A stretch of 64,000 nucleotides of DNA, taken from Kitasatospora purpeofusca. Its GTDB lineage: Bacteria; Actinomycetota; Actinomycetes; Streptomycetales; Streptomycetaceae. The DNA is taken from positions 62,001 to 126,000 of the forward strand of contig NZ_JODS01000014.1 of assembly GCF_000718025.1 (NCBI RefSeq), read 5' to 3'. Under the pieces are notes generated by a model, which was not told the DNA's origin, searched no databases, and saw only the letters and a program-made list of their open reading frames with translations. Of this stretch, positions 23,276 through 31,965 are shown piece by piece. Position 1 is the stretch's first letter. Each line of letters starts with the position of its first letter. Made by a program: the position numbers and the translations under genes.

Positions 23276-24682
23276 TCAGACCCGGCCGGCCGCCTTGCGC
23301 CGACGCGCGACCACGACCAGCGCGCCACCGGCGGCGAGGGCCAGGCCACCGGCGATCGTCAGCGGCACGACCGGGCCGGAGCCGGTGTGGGCGAGGCCGC
23401 CCTCGGTGACGGCACCGGCCGACCGGCTCGCCGAGGCGCCCGGCACGGCAGCCGAGGCGGAGGCGCTCGCGGACGGGCTCGCCGACCCGCTCGCGCTCGG
23501 CCTGGCGGTGGCCGGGACGGACGGGCTGCCCGAGGCGCCCGGGGTCACCGAGGGCGCCGGGGTGCCGGTCGTGCCGGGGGTGGTCGGCGGCGTGCTCGGG
23601 GTCCCGGTGGAGCCCGGCGTGCTCGGGGTGACGCTCGCCGACGGCGTACCGGTCGGCGGCACCACCGGCGGCGTGGTGGGCGGGGTGCTCGGCGTCGTGG
23701 GCGGCGTCGTCGGCGGGGTGGTGGGCGGCGTGGTCGGCAGGCAGCCGGTGAAGGGGTAGTGGTGCGTCTCCGCACCGCCCTTGCCGGTCAGCGACTTGAC
23801 GATGACCGAGCCGTTCACCGGGGCCGCCGAGCCCAGGTCGAACGCCGCGTTCGGCGCCAGCACGGTGCCGGACCAGGCGGCCTGGCTGTTCTTGACCACC
23901 TTGGTGGCGGTCGGGAAGTTCCAGAGCAGCTTGGAGCGGATCGCCCCGCCGTGCGCGCTCTGCAGCTTGTCGTCCAGGACGTAGGACTTCTTGCCCTCGT
24001 CCCAGAGGAAGAAGCCGGTGGTCTTCGCGGCCGCCATGTCGTAGGAGTCGCCGGTGACGGTGACCACGGTGACCGAGCCGGCCGGCACCTTCACGAAGAT
24101 CCCGGTGGCACCCTGGAGCGCGGCGGCGGAGACGGTGAAGCTGTTGAAGGCGGCGTCGCCGCTGGTGAGGTAGAGCTCCTTGCCCTTGGCCTCGACCGTG
24201 GCGCCGGCGGTCTGCGGCGTGCCGGCCAGGGTGGTGGACACGGCGCGGACCCGGGCGAACTCGGCGGCGAAGTCGATCGGCGACTTGCCCTGGCCGACCG
24301 TGCCCTGGTGGGCCTGGATCACGGCGCCCTCGGCCTTGGAGCCGTAGACGCCGTTGCCCTTCATCACCTGGGTGTTGTGGCCGGTCAGCTTGCCGGCGAC
24401 GACCAGGGCGTTGCCGCCCGGCAGCGCCTTGACCTGCTCGGGGGTCAGCTCCTGGCCGACCGAGAAGCCGCCGGTGAAGTCGGCGTTGCCACCGACCGCC
24501 ACCGCACCCTCGGCGTCCGGCGTATGGGTGTCGTCACCCTCGACGAACTCCCCGTAGAGGTTGGCGACCCCGAGGTTCAGGCACTGGGTCGGGGCGGCCT
24601 GGGCGGCGGCCGGGGCGACGAGCCCGGCCAGAACGAAGGATCCGCCGAGCGCGAGCGCTGCGGCGGGAACGGATATGCGCAT
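23276..24682 (-). CDS. choice-of-anchor A family secreted protein with LAXTG sorting signal
   Basis: This 468-residue protein has a signal peptide (cleavage near AQAAP). A domain of about 265 residues opens LGVANLYGEFVEGDD and contains EGAVAVGGNADF and TGIFVKVPAGSVTVV, typical of the choice-of-anchor A/collagen-binding-like family. A Thr-Pro then Ser-Ala rich stalk (about residues 300-425) leads to LAHTGSG, a membrane helix and RRRK. It should be attached to the wall by a class E sortase. The ATG at 24682 has GGAG nine bases upstream. The neighbouring LAXTG gene is downstream on the same strand, but each has its own terminator region. Confidence 0.88.
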   Translation of the reverse strand: MRISVPAAALALGGSFVLAGLVAPAAAQAAPTQCLNLGVANLYGEFVEGDDTHTPDAEGAVAVGGNADFTGGFSVGQELTPEQVKALPGGNALVVAGKLTGHNTQVMKGNGVYGSKAEGAVIQAHQGTVGQGKSPIDFAAEFARVRAVSTTLAGTPQTAGATVEAKGKELYLTSGDAAFNSFTVSAAALQGATGIFVKVPAGSVTVVTVTGDSYDMAAAKTTGFFLWDEGKKSYVLDDKLQSAHGGAIRSKLLWNFPTATKVVKNSQAAWSGTVLAPNAAFDLGSAAPVNGSVIVKSLTGKGGAETHHYPFTGCLPTTPPTTPPTTPPTTPSTPPTTPPVVPPTGTPSASVTPSTPGSTGTPSTPPTTPGTTGTPAPSVTPGASGSPSVPATARPSASGSASPSASASASAAVPGASASRSAGAVTEGGLAHTGSGPVVPLTIAGGLALAAGGALVVVARRRKAAGRV

Positions 24683-24934
24683 GTGCAGGATCTCCGCTTG
24701 CGTGCGGGGGTGTGGGAGGGGTCCGGAAAAAGGTATGGACCAAACCGCACTCTTTCGGCCATGTAGGCAATTGGTCAAGACCAATGACTGCATTGACCGA
24801 ATGATCCGCTTTGCCCCGTCATGCCCCTGATGGATTTGCCGCCAAGTCGACACCGGGAGCCCAGCGCCGCGTGCCGACCCGCGCCCGCCCCCACGCCCGC
24901 CCCCGCCCCAAGATCGGCTGTAAGGCCGCATACC

Positions 24935-25921
24935 ATGGACGCCGTGCCTAACACCACCCCCTTCTCCCTGCTCGCCGAGCGCTGGCAGCCCTCCGCCGCC
25001 ATGGTCAAGCGCGCCGCGTTCGCCGCGCTGGTGATGAGCGTGGTGATCGTCGTGACCGGCGGTGCCGTCCGCCTCACCGCCTCCGGCCTCGGCTGCACCA
25101 CCTGGCCGCGCTGCACCGACGAGAGCCTCACCCCGACCGCCGAGATGGGCTTCCACGGCGTCGTGGAGTTCACCAACCGGATGCTCACCTATGTACTGAG
25201 CGCCGCCGTCGGCTGGGCGATCGTCGCCGCGCGCTGCGCGCGGCCCCGGCGGCGCGGCCTGACCAAGCTCGGCTGGGCCCAGTTCTGGCTGGTGATGAGC
25301 AACGCCGTACTCGGCGGCATCACCGTACTGACCGGCCTCAACCCGTACACGGTGGCGCTGCACCTGATCGCCGCGATGGCCCTGGTCTGGGTCGCGACCC
25401 TGATGTGGGAGCGGTCCAAGGAGGGGGACGGCCCGGCCCGGCCGCTGGTGGCCGAGCCGATCAAGCGGCTCTCCTACGCCCTGGTCGGCGTGATCGGCCT
25501 GCTGGTGGCCGCCGGCACCCTGGTCACCGGCGCCGGCCACCACCCCGGGACGCCCAAGGACAACAAGATGGTCCCGCGGATCCCACTGGACTACGACCGC
25601 CTCGCCCAGGCCCACGCCGACCTGGCCTTCCTCTCGATCGGCCTCTCGATCGCGGTGGTCTTCGTGTTCGCCGCCGTCAAGGCCCCGCCGGCCGCCCGGG
25701 CCCGGGCCCGCGAGCTGCTGGTCGGCCTGCTGCTCCAGGGCGTGATCGGCTTCGTCCAGTACTTCACCGACGTCCCGGAGCTGCTGGTCGGCCTGCACAT
25801 GCTGGGCGCCACCCTGATCTGGATCGCCGCCCTGCGCATCCCGCTCGCCCTGCGCGCCCGCGAGGACGCCCCGGCCCAGGACGCACCGCCCGCCCGCACC
25901 CCCGAGCCCGCGACCGCCTGA
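24935..25921 (+). CDS. ctaA: CtaA heme A synthase
   Basis: This 328-residue membrane protein converts heme O to heme A for cytochrome aa3 oxidase. Eight hydrophobic segments are visible. The heme-ligand histidines sit in GFHGVVEFTNR, VALHLIAAMALVW, QAHADLAFLS and GLHMLGATLIW. An extracytoplasmic Cys pair (GLGCTTWPRC) is of the kind required in Bacillus CtaA. The C-terminus is a Pro/Ala tail. The ATG at 24935 follows TAAGG. The upstream in-frame extension is low-complexity Pro-Ala and is not expected to be translated. Its partner ctaB lies 1.2 kb away. Confidence 0.93.
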   Translation: MDAVPNTTPFSLLAERWQPSAAMVKRAAFAALVMSVVIVVTGGAVRLTASGLGCTTWPRCTDESLTPTAEMGFHGVVEFTNRMLTYVLSAAVGWAIVAARCARPRRRGLTKLGWAQFWLVMSNAVLGGITVLTGLNPYTVALHLIAAMALVWVATLMWERSKEGDGPARPLVAEPIKRLSYALVGVIGLLVAAGTLVTGAGHHPGTPKDNKMVPRIPLDYDRLAQAHADLAFLSIGLSIAVVFVFAAVKAPPAARARARELLVGLLLQGVIGFVQYFTDVPELLVGLHMLGATLIWIAALRIPLALRAREDAPAQDAPPARTPEPATA

Positions 25922-25953
25922 CCCCGGCACCCCCGGCACCTCTCGGGCCACGT

Positions 25954-26003
25954 CACACGCAGTAGGGCCCCGGTCTCCAGCGACCGGGGCCCTGCTGCGT
26001 GTG
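25954..26003. terminator. terminator after ctaA
   Basis: Arms of 22 bases at 25954-25975 and 25982-26003 pair with one mismatch around a 6-base loop, between convergent ctaA and a small hypothetical gene. Confidence 0.8.
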
Positions 26004-26016
26004 ACAGGGGGCGGGC

Positions 26017-26355
26017 TCAGCCGCCGATCTGGATGCCGGCCATCCGCTTCCACTCGTACGCGCCGGTGCGCACCTTCAGGCCGAGTTCGCCCTCGAAGTT
26101 CTCGTGCAGGGTGACCCCGGCCAGCTCGGCGGCCCGGCGGCCGACCGCGTAGCTGGGCGCGACCTGGTCGCCCCAGGCGCCGTCGGCGCCGACCACGACG
26201 ATCCGGGTGGCGACCGCGCCGACGTACTCGACGACGCCGTCGGCGCTGCCGCCGTGCGCCGCGGCGAAGGCGGTCAGGTGCTTGGCGATGCGCTTGGCAC
26301 GACGCTCGGCACGGGCGTCCGGCGCGGCGGGGGTGGCGGTCTCTGCGCTGCTCAT
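26017..26355 (-). CDS. small conserved actinobacterial protein of unknown function
   Basis: This 112-residue soluble protein was not recognised by name. It has a basic helical N-terminus (DARAERRAKRIAKHLTAFAAAHGG), then beta-strand-like segments (VEYVGAVATRIVVVGADG, WGDQVAPSYAVGRRAAEL), and ends in an aromatic/basic stretch (GAYEWKRMAGIQIGG). It is divergent from the DUF2461 gene, with only 72 bases between starts. The ATG at 26355 is the only good start. Confidence 0.75.
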   Translation of the reverse strand: MSSAETATPAAPDARAERRAKRIAKHLTAFAAAHGGSADGVVEYVGAVATRIVVVGADGAWGDQVAPSYAVGRRAAELAGVTLHENFEGELGLKVRTGAYEWKRMAGIQIGG

Positions 26356-26427
26356 GCCCGCATGCTACCGAGCGGTAGGAGAGCTGGCGACGGGAGCGCC
26401 GTGTGCACCGGGCCACATACTGGTGGG

Positions 26428-27069
26428 GTGACCTTCGACGGCTGGCCGGCCGAGGCGCTCGACTTCTACGAGCACCTCGAGGCCGACAACTCCAAGACCT
26501 TCTGGCAGTCCCACAAGAACCGGTACGAGCAGGCCGTCCGGGAGCCGATGGAACGGCTGCTGGACGAGCTGGAACCCGAGTTCGGGCCCGGCAGGATCTT
26601 CCGGCCCAACCGCGACGTGCGGTTCAGCGCCGACAAGTCCCCGTACAAGACGCACATCGGCGCCCATCTGGCGGCCGGTGGCTACGTCCAGCTCTCCGCC
26701 GACGGCCTGGCCTGCGGCAACGGGCTGTACCGGCTCGCCCCCGACCAGCTGGACCGCTACCGGACCGCGGTCGCCGAGGACGTCTCCGGCGCCGAGCTGG
26801 AGCGGGTGGCCGACCGGGTCCGCCGGGCCGGGCCGGAGGTGGTCGGCCGGGACTCGCTGAAGTCCGCCCCGCGCGGCTACCCCAAGGACCACCCGCGGAT
26901 CGGACTGCTCCGCCACAAGGGGCTGATCGCCTGGCAGGAGTGGGCCCCCGAGCCCTGGCTGGGCACCCGCGCCGCGTACGAGCGGATCACCGGGTTCCTG
27001 CGCGCCTCGCAGCCGCTCAAGGACTGGCTGGACGGCCACGTCGGCCCCTCCGAGCTGCCCGACCGCTAG
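26428..27069 (+). CDS. DUF2461 domain protein (TIGR02453 family)
   Basis: This 213-residue protein has typical DUF2461 sequence. FYEHLEADNSKTFWQSHKNRYEQ is at the N-terminus, RIFRPNRDVRFSADKSPYKTHIGAHL at about residues 55-80, and GYPKDHPRIGLLRHKG later. The biochemical role of the family is not established. The GTG start lies shortly after CATACT, which looks like a -10 element, so translation may be leaderless. Confidence 0.88.
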   Translation: MTFDGWPAEALDFYEHLEADNSKTFWQSHKNRYEQAVREPMERLLDELEPEFGPGRIFRPNRDVRFSADKSPYKTHIGAHLAAGGYVQLSADGLACGNGLYRLAPDQLDRYRTAVAEDVSGAELERVADRVRRAGPEVVGRDSLKSAPRGYPKDHPRIGLLRHKGLIAWQEWAPEPWLGTRAAYERITGFLRASQPLKDWLDGHVGPSELPDR

Positions 27070-27097
27070 GGCCTGTCCGCCCCGCCGCCAGGAACGC

Positions 27098-27130
27098 GAA
27101 GGGCCCCGGTCGACTCGACCGGGGCCCTTC
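27098..27130. terminator. terminator between DUF2461 gene and ctaB
   Basis: GAAGGGCCCCGGTCG (27098-27112) pairs with CGACCGGGGCCCTTC (27116-27130) across a 3-base loop, between convergent genes. Confidence 0.8.
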
Positions 27131-27150
27131 CTCACATCTGCGTCACCGCG

Positions 27151-28092
27151 TCACTTCACGAACGGGTCCACCGCGATCACCACGAACAGCAGCGTCAGAT
27201 AGGTGATCGACCAGTGGAACAGCCGCATCTCCTTCAGCTTGGCGCCGACCACACCGGACTTCGCCCGCCCGTACAGCGCGTGCGCCTCCTTCAGCCAGAA
27301 GGCGCCCAGCACCACCGCGGCGGCCGGGTACAGCCAGCTGGTGTCGGCCAGCGGCCACAGCAGCAGCGAGACCCCCACCATCACCCAGGAGTAGGCGACG
27401 ATCTGCTTGGCCACCGCCAGGTTGCCCTTGATCACCGGCAGCATCGGCACCCCGGCCCGGGCGTAGTCCTCACGGACCTTCATCGACAGCGGCCAGTAGT
27501 GCGGCGGCGTCCAGAAGAAGATCACCAGGAACAGCACCAGCGCCGACCAGGAGAGCGAGTTGGTGATCGCGGCCCAGCCGACGAAGACCGGCATGCAGCC
27601 GGCGATGCCGCCCCAGACGATGTTCTGCGCGGTGCGGCGCTTCAGCCCCAGCGTGTAGACGAACACATAGAAGAGGAGTGCGCCCAGCGCCAGCGCCGAG
27701 GACAGCCAGTTGACCAGGACGCCCAGCCAGACCGTCGACAGGACGCCGAGCGCGATGCCGAACACCAGCGCCTCGCGCGGCGACACCATGCCGGTGACGA
27801 TCGGGCGGCGCTCGGTGCGGGACATCACCGCGTCGATGTCGCGGTCGATGTACATGTTGAGGGCGTTGGCGCCACCCGCCGAGAGGTAACCGCCGATGAC
27901 CACCTTCAGCACCAGCAGGAGGTTCGGCACCCCGCGCTCCGCCAGGAACATCACCGGCACCGTGGTGATCAGCAGCAGCTCGATGATCCGCGGTTTGGTC
28001 AGTGCGACGAAGGCGCCGGCACGGGCCCCGAACGGCCGGTGCGCAGGCGTCGCCCCGGTGACCCCGGCGGGACGGGATTCGACGGCGGTCAC
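27151..28092 (-). CDS. ctaB: CtaB protoheme IX farnesyltransferase (heme O synthase)
   Basis: This 313-residue UbiA-family membrane prenyltransferase has the Mg-prenyl-diphosphate motif NMYIDRDIDAVMSRT (about residues 82-96) and a second polar loop FFWTPPHYWPLSMKVREDY. Nine hydrophobic segments follow the family pattern. It farnesylates heme B to heme O, the substrate of CtaA encoded nearby. The GTG at 28092 was chosen because the preceding frame has no good ribosome binding site and family members start here. The gene is divergent from tkt. Confidence 0.94.
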   Translation of the reverse strand: MTAVESRPAGVTGATPAHRPFGARAGAFVALTKPRIIELLLITTVPVMFLAERGVPNLLLVLKVVIGGYLSAGGANALNMYIDRDIDAVMSRTERRPIVTGMVSPREALVFGIALGVLSTVWLGVLVNWLSSALALGALLFYVFVYTLGLKRRTAQNIVWGGIAGCMPVFVGWAAITNSLSWSALVLFLVIFFWTPPHYWPLSMKVREDYARAGVPMLPVIKGNLAVAKQIVAYSWVMVGVSLLLWPLADTSWLYPAAAVVLGAFWLKEAHALYGRAKSGVVGAKLKEMRLFHWSITYLTLLFVVIAVDPFVK

Positions 28093-28600
28093 TAACACCC
28101 CAACTGAAGATGAATCCTCACAGGCGGCCACCGGAACGTTGTTCCCGAATCGTCCGCTCTGCGCGTACCACGCCACCTTAGACGCTCCATATCTCCCCAC
28201 CGGCCCCGGGGTGCCCCGGCGGGGCGGAACGCACACCCCCGGGTGAACCCCCGCCGCCCCGACCAGGAACGTTGTCCGCGACGCCGCTCCCGGGCCCGCC
28301 CGGACCGCCGGTCCCCCGTCCCGCGCGCCGGAGAGGCGAACCGGACGGATCCGGGCGAGGGTGGACAAAGGGACCGGGCCTCCGGTCGCACGGTCGTCCA
28401 CGAAATGTCCGGGGAATGACTGCCAACATGCCTGGGTTGTCCCACCACGGAGGGTGAGCCCCGGGCCGGACGGTAGGCTCGCCCACAGAAGCGGGATCTA
28501 CCCTCCGTGACCGGCACCACCCAGCGTCCGGCCCCAGCGACGTGGCCGACCCGGTCCCTCACGGGGTCACTCTTCACAACGGAAGGAGCCCTGAGACAGG
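28093..28600. other. 508-bp divergent promoter region of ctaB and tkt
   Basis: This region contains a 10-base motif GGAACGTTGT twice (from 28133 and 28266), a SigR-type promoter match at 28413-28438, and the tkt ribosome binding site near 28581. No gene was recognised. The long leader ahead of tkt shows no riboswitch fold that I recognise. Confidence 0.5.
28413..28438 (+). promoter_or_regulatory. SigR-type promoter upstream of tkt
   Basis: GGAAT (28413-28417) and GTT (28436-28438) are separated by exactly 18 bases, matching the GGAAT-N18-GTT consensus of the thiol-stress sigma factor SigR. It points toward tkt, whose start is about 160 bases downstream. Confidence 0.5.
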
Positions 28601-30697
28601 GTGAGCACGACGCCGAATGCATTCGAGTGGTCGGACCTCGACGACCGGACCGTCGACACGGCCCGCGTCCTGGCGATGGACGCGGTTCAGAAGGTCGGCA
28701 ACGGACACCCGGGGACGGCCATGTCGCTGGCCCCCGCCGCCTACCTGATCTTCCAGCGCTTCCTGCGCCACGACCCGACCGACCCGGCCTGGGCCGGCCG
28801 TGACCGGTTCGTCCTCTCCCCCGGGCACACCAGTCTGACGCTCTACACCCAGCTCTACTTCTCCGGCTACGGCCTGGAGCTCGACGACCTCAAGGCCTTC
28901 CGGGTCGCCGGCAGCCGCACCCCCGGTCACCCCGAGCACGGCCACACCGCCGGCGTCGAGACCACCACCGGCCCGCTCGGCCAGGGCATCGCCAACGCCG
29001 TGGGCATGGCGATGGCGGCCCGCTTCGAGCGCGGCCTGTTCGACCCGGACGCCGCGGCCGGCGAGTCGCCGTTCGACCACACCGTCTGGGCCATCGTCTC
29101 CGACGGCGACCTGGAGGAGGGCATCTCCGCCGAGGCCTCCTCGCTCGCCGGCCACCAGAAGCTCGGCAACCTGGTCGCGCTCTACGACGACAACCACATC
29201 TCGATCGAGGGCGACACCGAGACCGCGTTCTCCGAGGACGTCCTCAAGCGCTACGAGGCGTACGGCTGGCACGTCCAGCGCGTCGCCCCGAAGTCCAACG
29301 GCGACATCGACGTCGCCGCGCTCGCCGAGGCCCTCACCGCCGCCAAGGCCGAGACCTCCCGCCCGTCGATGATCGCTATGCGCACGATCATCGCCTGGCC
29401 GGCCCCGGACGCCCAGAACACCGCCAAGGCCCACGGCTCCGCGCTCGGCGGCGCCGAGATCGCCGCCACCAAGAAGGTCCTGGGCTTCGACCCGGAGAAG
29501 ACCTTCGAGGTCAGCGACCAGGTCATCGAGCACGCCCGACTGGTCGTCCAGCGCGGCAAGGCCGTCCGCGGCGAGTGGGAGAAGTCCTTCGAGGCCTGGC
29601 GCGCCGCCAACCCGCACCGCGCCGCCGAGTTCGACCGCATCACGGCCGGCGAGCTGCCCGAGGGCTGGAAGAAGGCCGTCCCGGTCTTCGAGGCCGGCAA
29701 GGCCGTCGCCACCCGCAAGGCCAGCGGCGAGACCCTGAAGGCCCTCGGCGCGGTGATCCCGGAGCTGTGGGGCGGCTCGGCCGACCTCGCCGAGTCCAAC
29801 CTCACCACCATCGACGAGGACAGCTCCTTCCTCCCCGAGGGCAACCCGCTGAAGTCGGCCAGCCCCTACGGCCGGACCATCCACTTCGGCATCCGCGAGC
29901 ACGCCATGGGCTCCACCATGAACGGCATCGCGCTGCACGGGAAGACCCGCGTCTTCGGCGGCACCTTCCTGGTCTTCGCCGACTACATGCGCCCCGCCGT
30001 CCGCCTGGCCGCCCTGATGAAGCTGCCGGTCACCTACGTGTGGACGCACGACTCCATCGGCCTCGGCGAGGACGGCCCGACCCACCAGCCGGTCGAGCAC
30101 CTGGCCTCGCTGCGCGCCATCCCGGGCCTGGCCATGGTCCGCCCGGCCGACGCCAACGAGACCGCCGTCGCCTGGCGCACCGTCCTGGAGCGCCAGACCA
30201 CCCACCCCGGCCCGGTCGGCCTGGCCCTCACCCGCCAGAACGTCCCGACCTTCGACCGCACGGTGTACGGCTCCGCCGAGGGCACCGCGAAGGGCGGCTA
30301 CATCCTGGCCGAGGCCTCCACCGGCAGCCCGCAGGTGATCCTGCTCGGCACCGGCTCCGAGGTCCAGCTGGCCGTCAAGGCCCGCGAGGTCCTGGAGGCC
30401 GAGGGCATCGCCACCCGCGTCGTCTCGGTCCCGTCCTTCGAGTGGTTCCAGGAGCAGGACCAGGCCTACCGCGACAGCGTGCTGCCGCCGTCGGTCAAGG
30501 CCCGCGTCTCGGTCGAGGCCGGCATCGCCCAGGGCTGGCGCGAGCTGGTCGGCGACCACGGCCGGATCGTCTCGCTGGAGCACTTCGGCGCCTCCGCCGA
30601 CTACCAGGTGCTGTTCGAGGAGTTCGGCATCACCGCCGAGCGCGTCGTCGCCGAGGCCCACAACGCCCTCCGCTCGCTCGAGGCCGTCAACCGCTAG
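28601..30697 (+). CDS. tkt: transketolase
   Basis: This 698-residue thiamine-diphosphate enzyme moves two-carbon units between sugar phosphates. Visible motifs are GNGHPGTAMSLAP (N-terminal cofactor region), the ThDP/Mg motif SDGDLEEGISAEASS followed by LYDDNHISIEG, the pyrimidine-binding HFGIREHAMGS, and THDSIGLGEDGPTHQPVEHL of the central domain. The GTG start follows GAAGGAG. It is the first gene of tkt-tal-zwf-opcA-pgl. A hairpin separates it from tal. Confidence 0.97.
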   Translation: MSTTPNAFEWSDLDDRTVDTARVLAMDAVQKVGNGHPGTAMSLAPAAYLIFQRFLRHDPTDPAWAGRDRFVLSPGHTSLTLYTQLYFSGYGLELDDLKAFRVAGSRTPGHPEHGHTAGVETTTGPLGQGIANAVGMAMAARFERGLFDPDAAAGESPFDHTVWAIVSDGDLEEGISAEASSLAGHQKLGNLVALYDDNHISIEGDTETAFSEDVLKRYEAYGWHVQRVAPKSNGDIDVAALAEALTAAKAETSRPSMIAMRTIIAWPAPDAQNTAKAHGSALGGAEIAATKKVLGFDPEKTFEVSDQVIEHARLVVQRGKAVRGEWEKSFEAWRAANPHRAAEFDRITAGELPEGWKKAVPVFEAGKAVATRKASGETLKALGAVIPELWGGSADLAESNLTTIDEDSSFLPEGNPLKSASPYGRTIHFGIREHAMGSTMNGIALHGKTRVFGGTFLVFADYMRPAVRLAALMKLPVTYVWTHDSIGLGEDGPTHQPVEHLASLRAIPGLAMVRPADANETAVAWRTVLERQTTHPGPVGLALTRQNVPTFDRTVYGSAEGTAKGGYILAEASTGSPQVILLGTGSEVQLAVKAREVLEAEGIATRVVSVPSFEWFQEQDQAYRDSVLPPSVKARVSVEAGIAQGWRELVGDHGRIVSLEHFGASADYQVLFEEFGITAERVVAEAHNALRSLEAVNR

Positions 30698-30708
30698 CGG
30701 CACCCGGG

Positions 30709-30739
30709 CCGGGGCGCCGACCGCACATCGGCGCCCCGG
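30709..30739 (+). terminator. hairpin between tkt and tal
   Basis: CCGGGGCGCCGA (30709-30720) pairs with TCGGCGCCCCGG (30728-30739). It lacks a T-run, so it may be an attenuator or RNA-stability element rather than a full terminator. Confidence 0.55.
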
Positions 30740-30788
30740 TCCGCCCCACACACCCCACAGCAGCAAAAGACGTAAGGACTGAAGCACC

Positions 30789-31928
30789 ATGACCGACGCA
30801 CTGAAGCGCCTCAGCGACGAAGGCGTGGCGATCTGGCTGGACGACCTCAGCCGCAAGCGGCTGAACAGCGGCAACCTCGCCGAGCTGGTGCAGCACAAGC
30901 ACGTGGTGGGCGTGACCACCAACCCGACCATCTTCCAGAAGGCCATCGGCGGCGGCGACAGCTCCTACGACGGCCAGCTGAAGGACCTCGCCGTCCGCAA
31001 GGTGACCACGGACGAGGCCGTCCGCATGATCACCACCTCGGACGTCCGTGACGCCGCCGACGTGCTGCGCCCGGTCTACGACGCCTCCAACGGCCGCGAC
31101 GGCCGGGTGTCGATCGAGGTCGACCCGCGCCTGGCCCACGAGACCGCCGCGACGGTGGCCGAGGCCAAGCAGCTGTGGTGGCTGGTCGACCGCCCGAACG
31201 TCTTCATCAAGATCCCCGCCACCAAGGCCGGCCTGCCCGCGATCGCCGAGGTCATCGGCAAGGGCATCAGCGTCAACGTCACGCTGATCTTCTCGCTGGA
31301 GCGCTACAAGGCCGTCATGGACGCCTACCTGACCGGCCTGGAGGCCGCCAAGGCCAAGGGCCTGGACCTCTCCCAGATCGAGTCGGTCGCCTCCTTCTTC
31401 GTGTCCCGCGTGGACACCGAGATCGACAAGCGCCTGGAGAAGGTCGGCGGCGAGGCCAAGGAGCTCCGCTCCAAGGCCGCGCTGGCCAACGCCCGCCTCG
31501 CCTACCAGGCGTACGAGGAGGTCTTCGGCAGCGTCGACGGCAAGAGCGCCGGCAGCGCCCGCTGGGTCGCCCTGGAGGCCGCCGGCGCCAAGCCGCAGCG
31601 TCCGCTCTGGGCCTCCACCGGCGTCAAGGACCCGGCGCTGCCGGACACCCTCTACGTCACCGAGCTGGTCGCACCCGGCACCGTGAACACGATGCCCGAG
31701 GCCACCCTGGACGCCACCGACGACCACGGCGTGGTCACCGGCGGCACCATCGTCCCCAACTACGCCGACGCCAAGGCCGTGATGGACGCCATCGCCGCCG
31801 CGGGCGTCGACTACGACGACGTCGTCCAGGTGCTGGAGGACGAGGGCGTCGAGAAGTTCGAGCAGTCCTGGAACGAGCTGCTCGACACCGTCACCGCCTC
31901 GCTCGCCTCCTTCGCCGACGAGAAGTGA
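30789..31928 (+). CDS. tal: transaldolase
   Basis: This 379-residue transaldolase of the long actinobacterial type exchanges dihydroxyacetone units. The Schiff-base lysine lies in NVFIKIPATKAG (about Lys140). VTTNPTIFQKAI and VASFFVSRVDTEIDKRL are also characteristic. The ATG follows AAGGA. It is the second gene of the pentose phosphate operon. Confidence 0.97.
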   Translation: MTDALKRLSDEGVAIWLDDLSRKRLNSGNLAELVQHKHVVGVTTNPTIFQKAIGGGDSSYDGQLKDLAVRKVTTDEAVRMITTSDVRDAADVLRPVYDASNGRDGRVSIEVDPRLAHETAATVAEAKQLWWLVDRPNVFIKIPATKAGLPAIAEVIGKGISVNVTLIFSLERYKAVMDAYLTGLEAAKAKGLDLSQIESVASFFVSRVDTEIDKRLEKVGGEAKELRSKAALANARLAYQAYEEVFGSVDGKSAGSARWVALEAAGAKPQRPLWASTGVKDPALPDTLYVTELVAPGTVNTMPEATLDATDDHGVVTGGTIVPNYADAKAVMDAIAAAGVDYDDVVQVLEDEGVEKFEQSWNELLDTVTASLASFADEK

Positions 31929-31965
31929 CCCCCTGCGAACGGCGCACGAAAGCGGAGCCCATCAA

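Noticed and set aside
28093..28600. Long tkt leader considered as a riboswitch
   Set aside because: I could not match it to any known aptamer fold. Only short motifs were seen.
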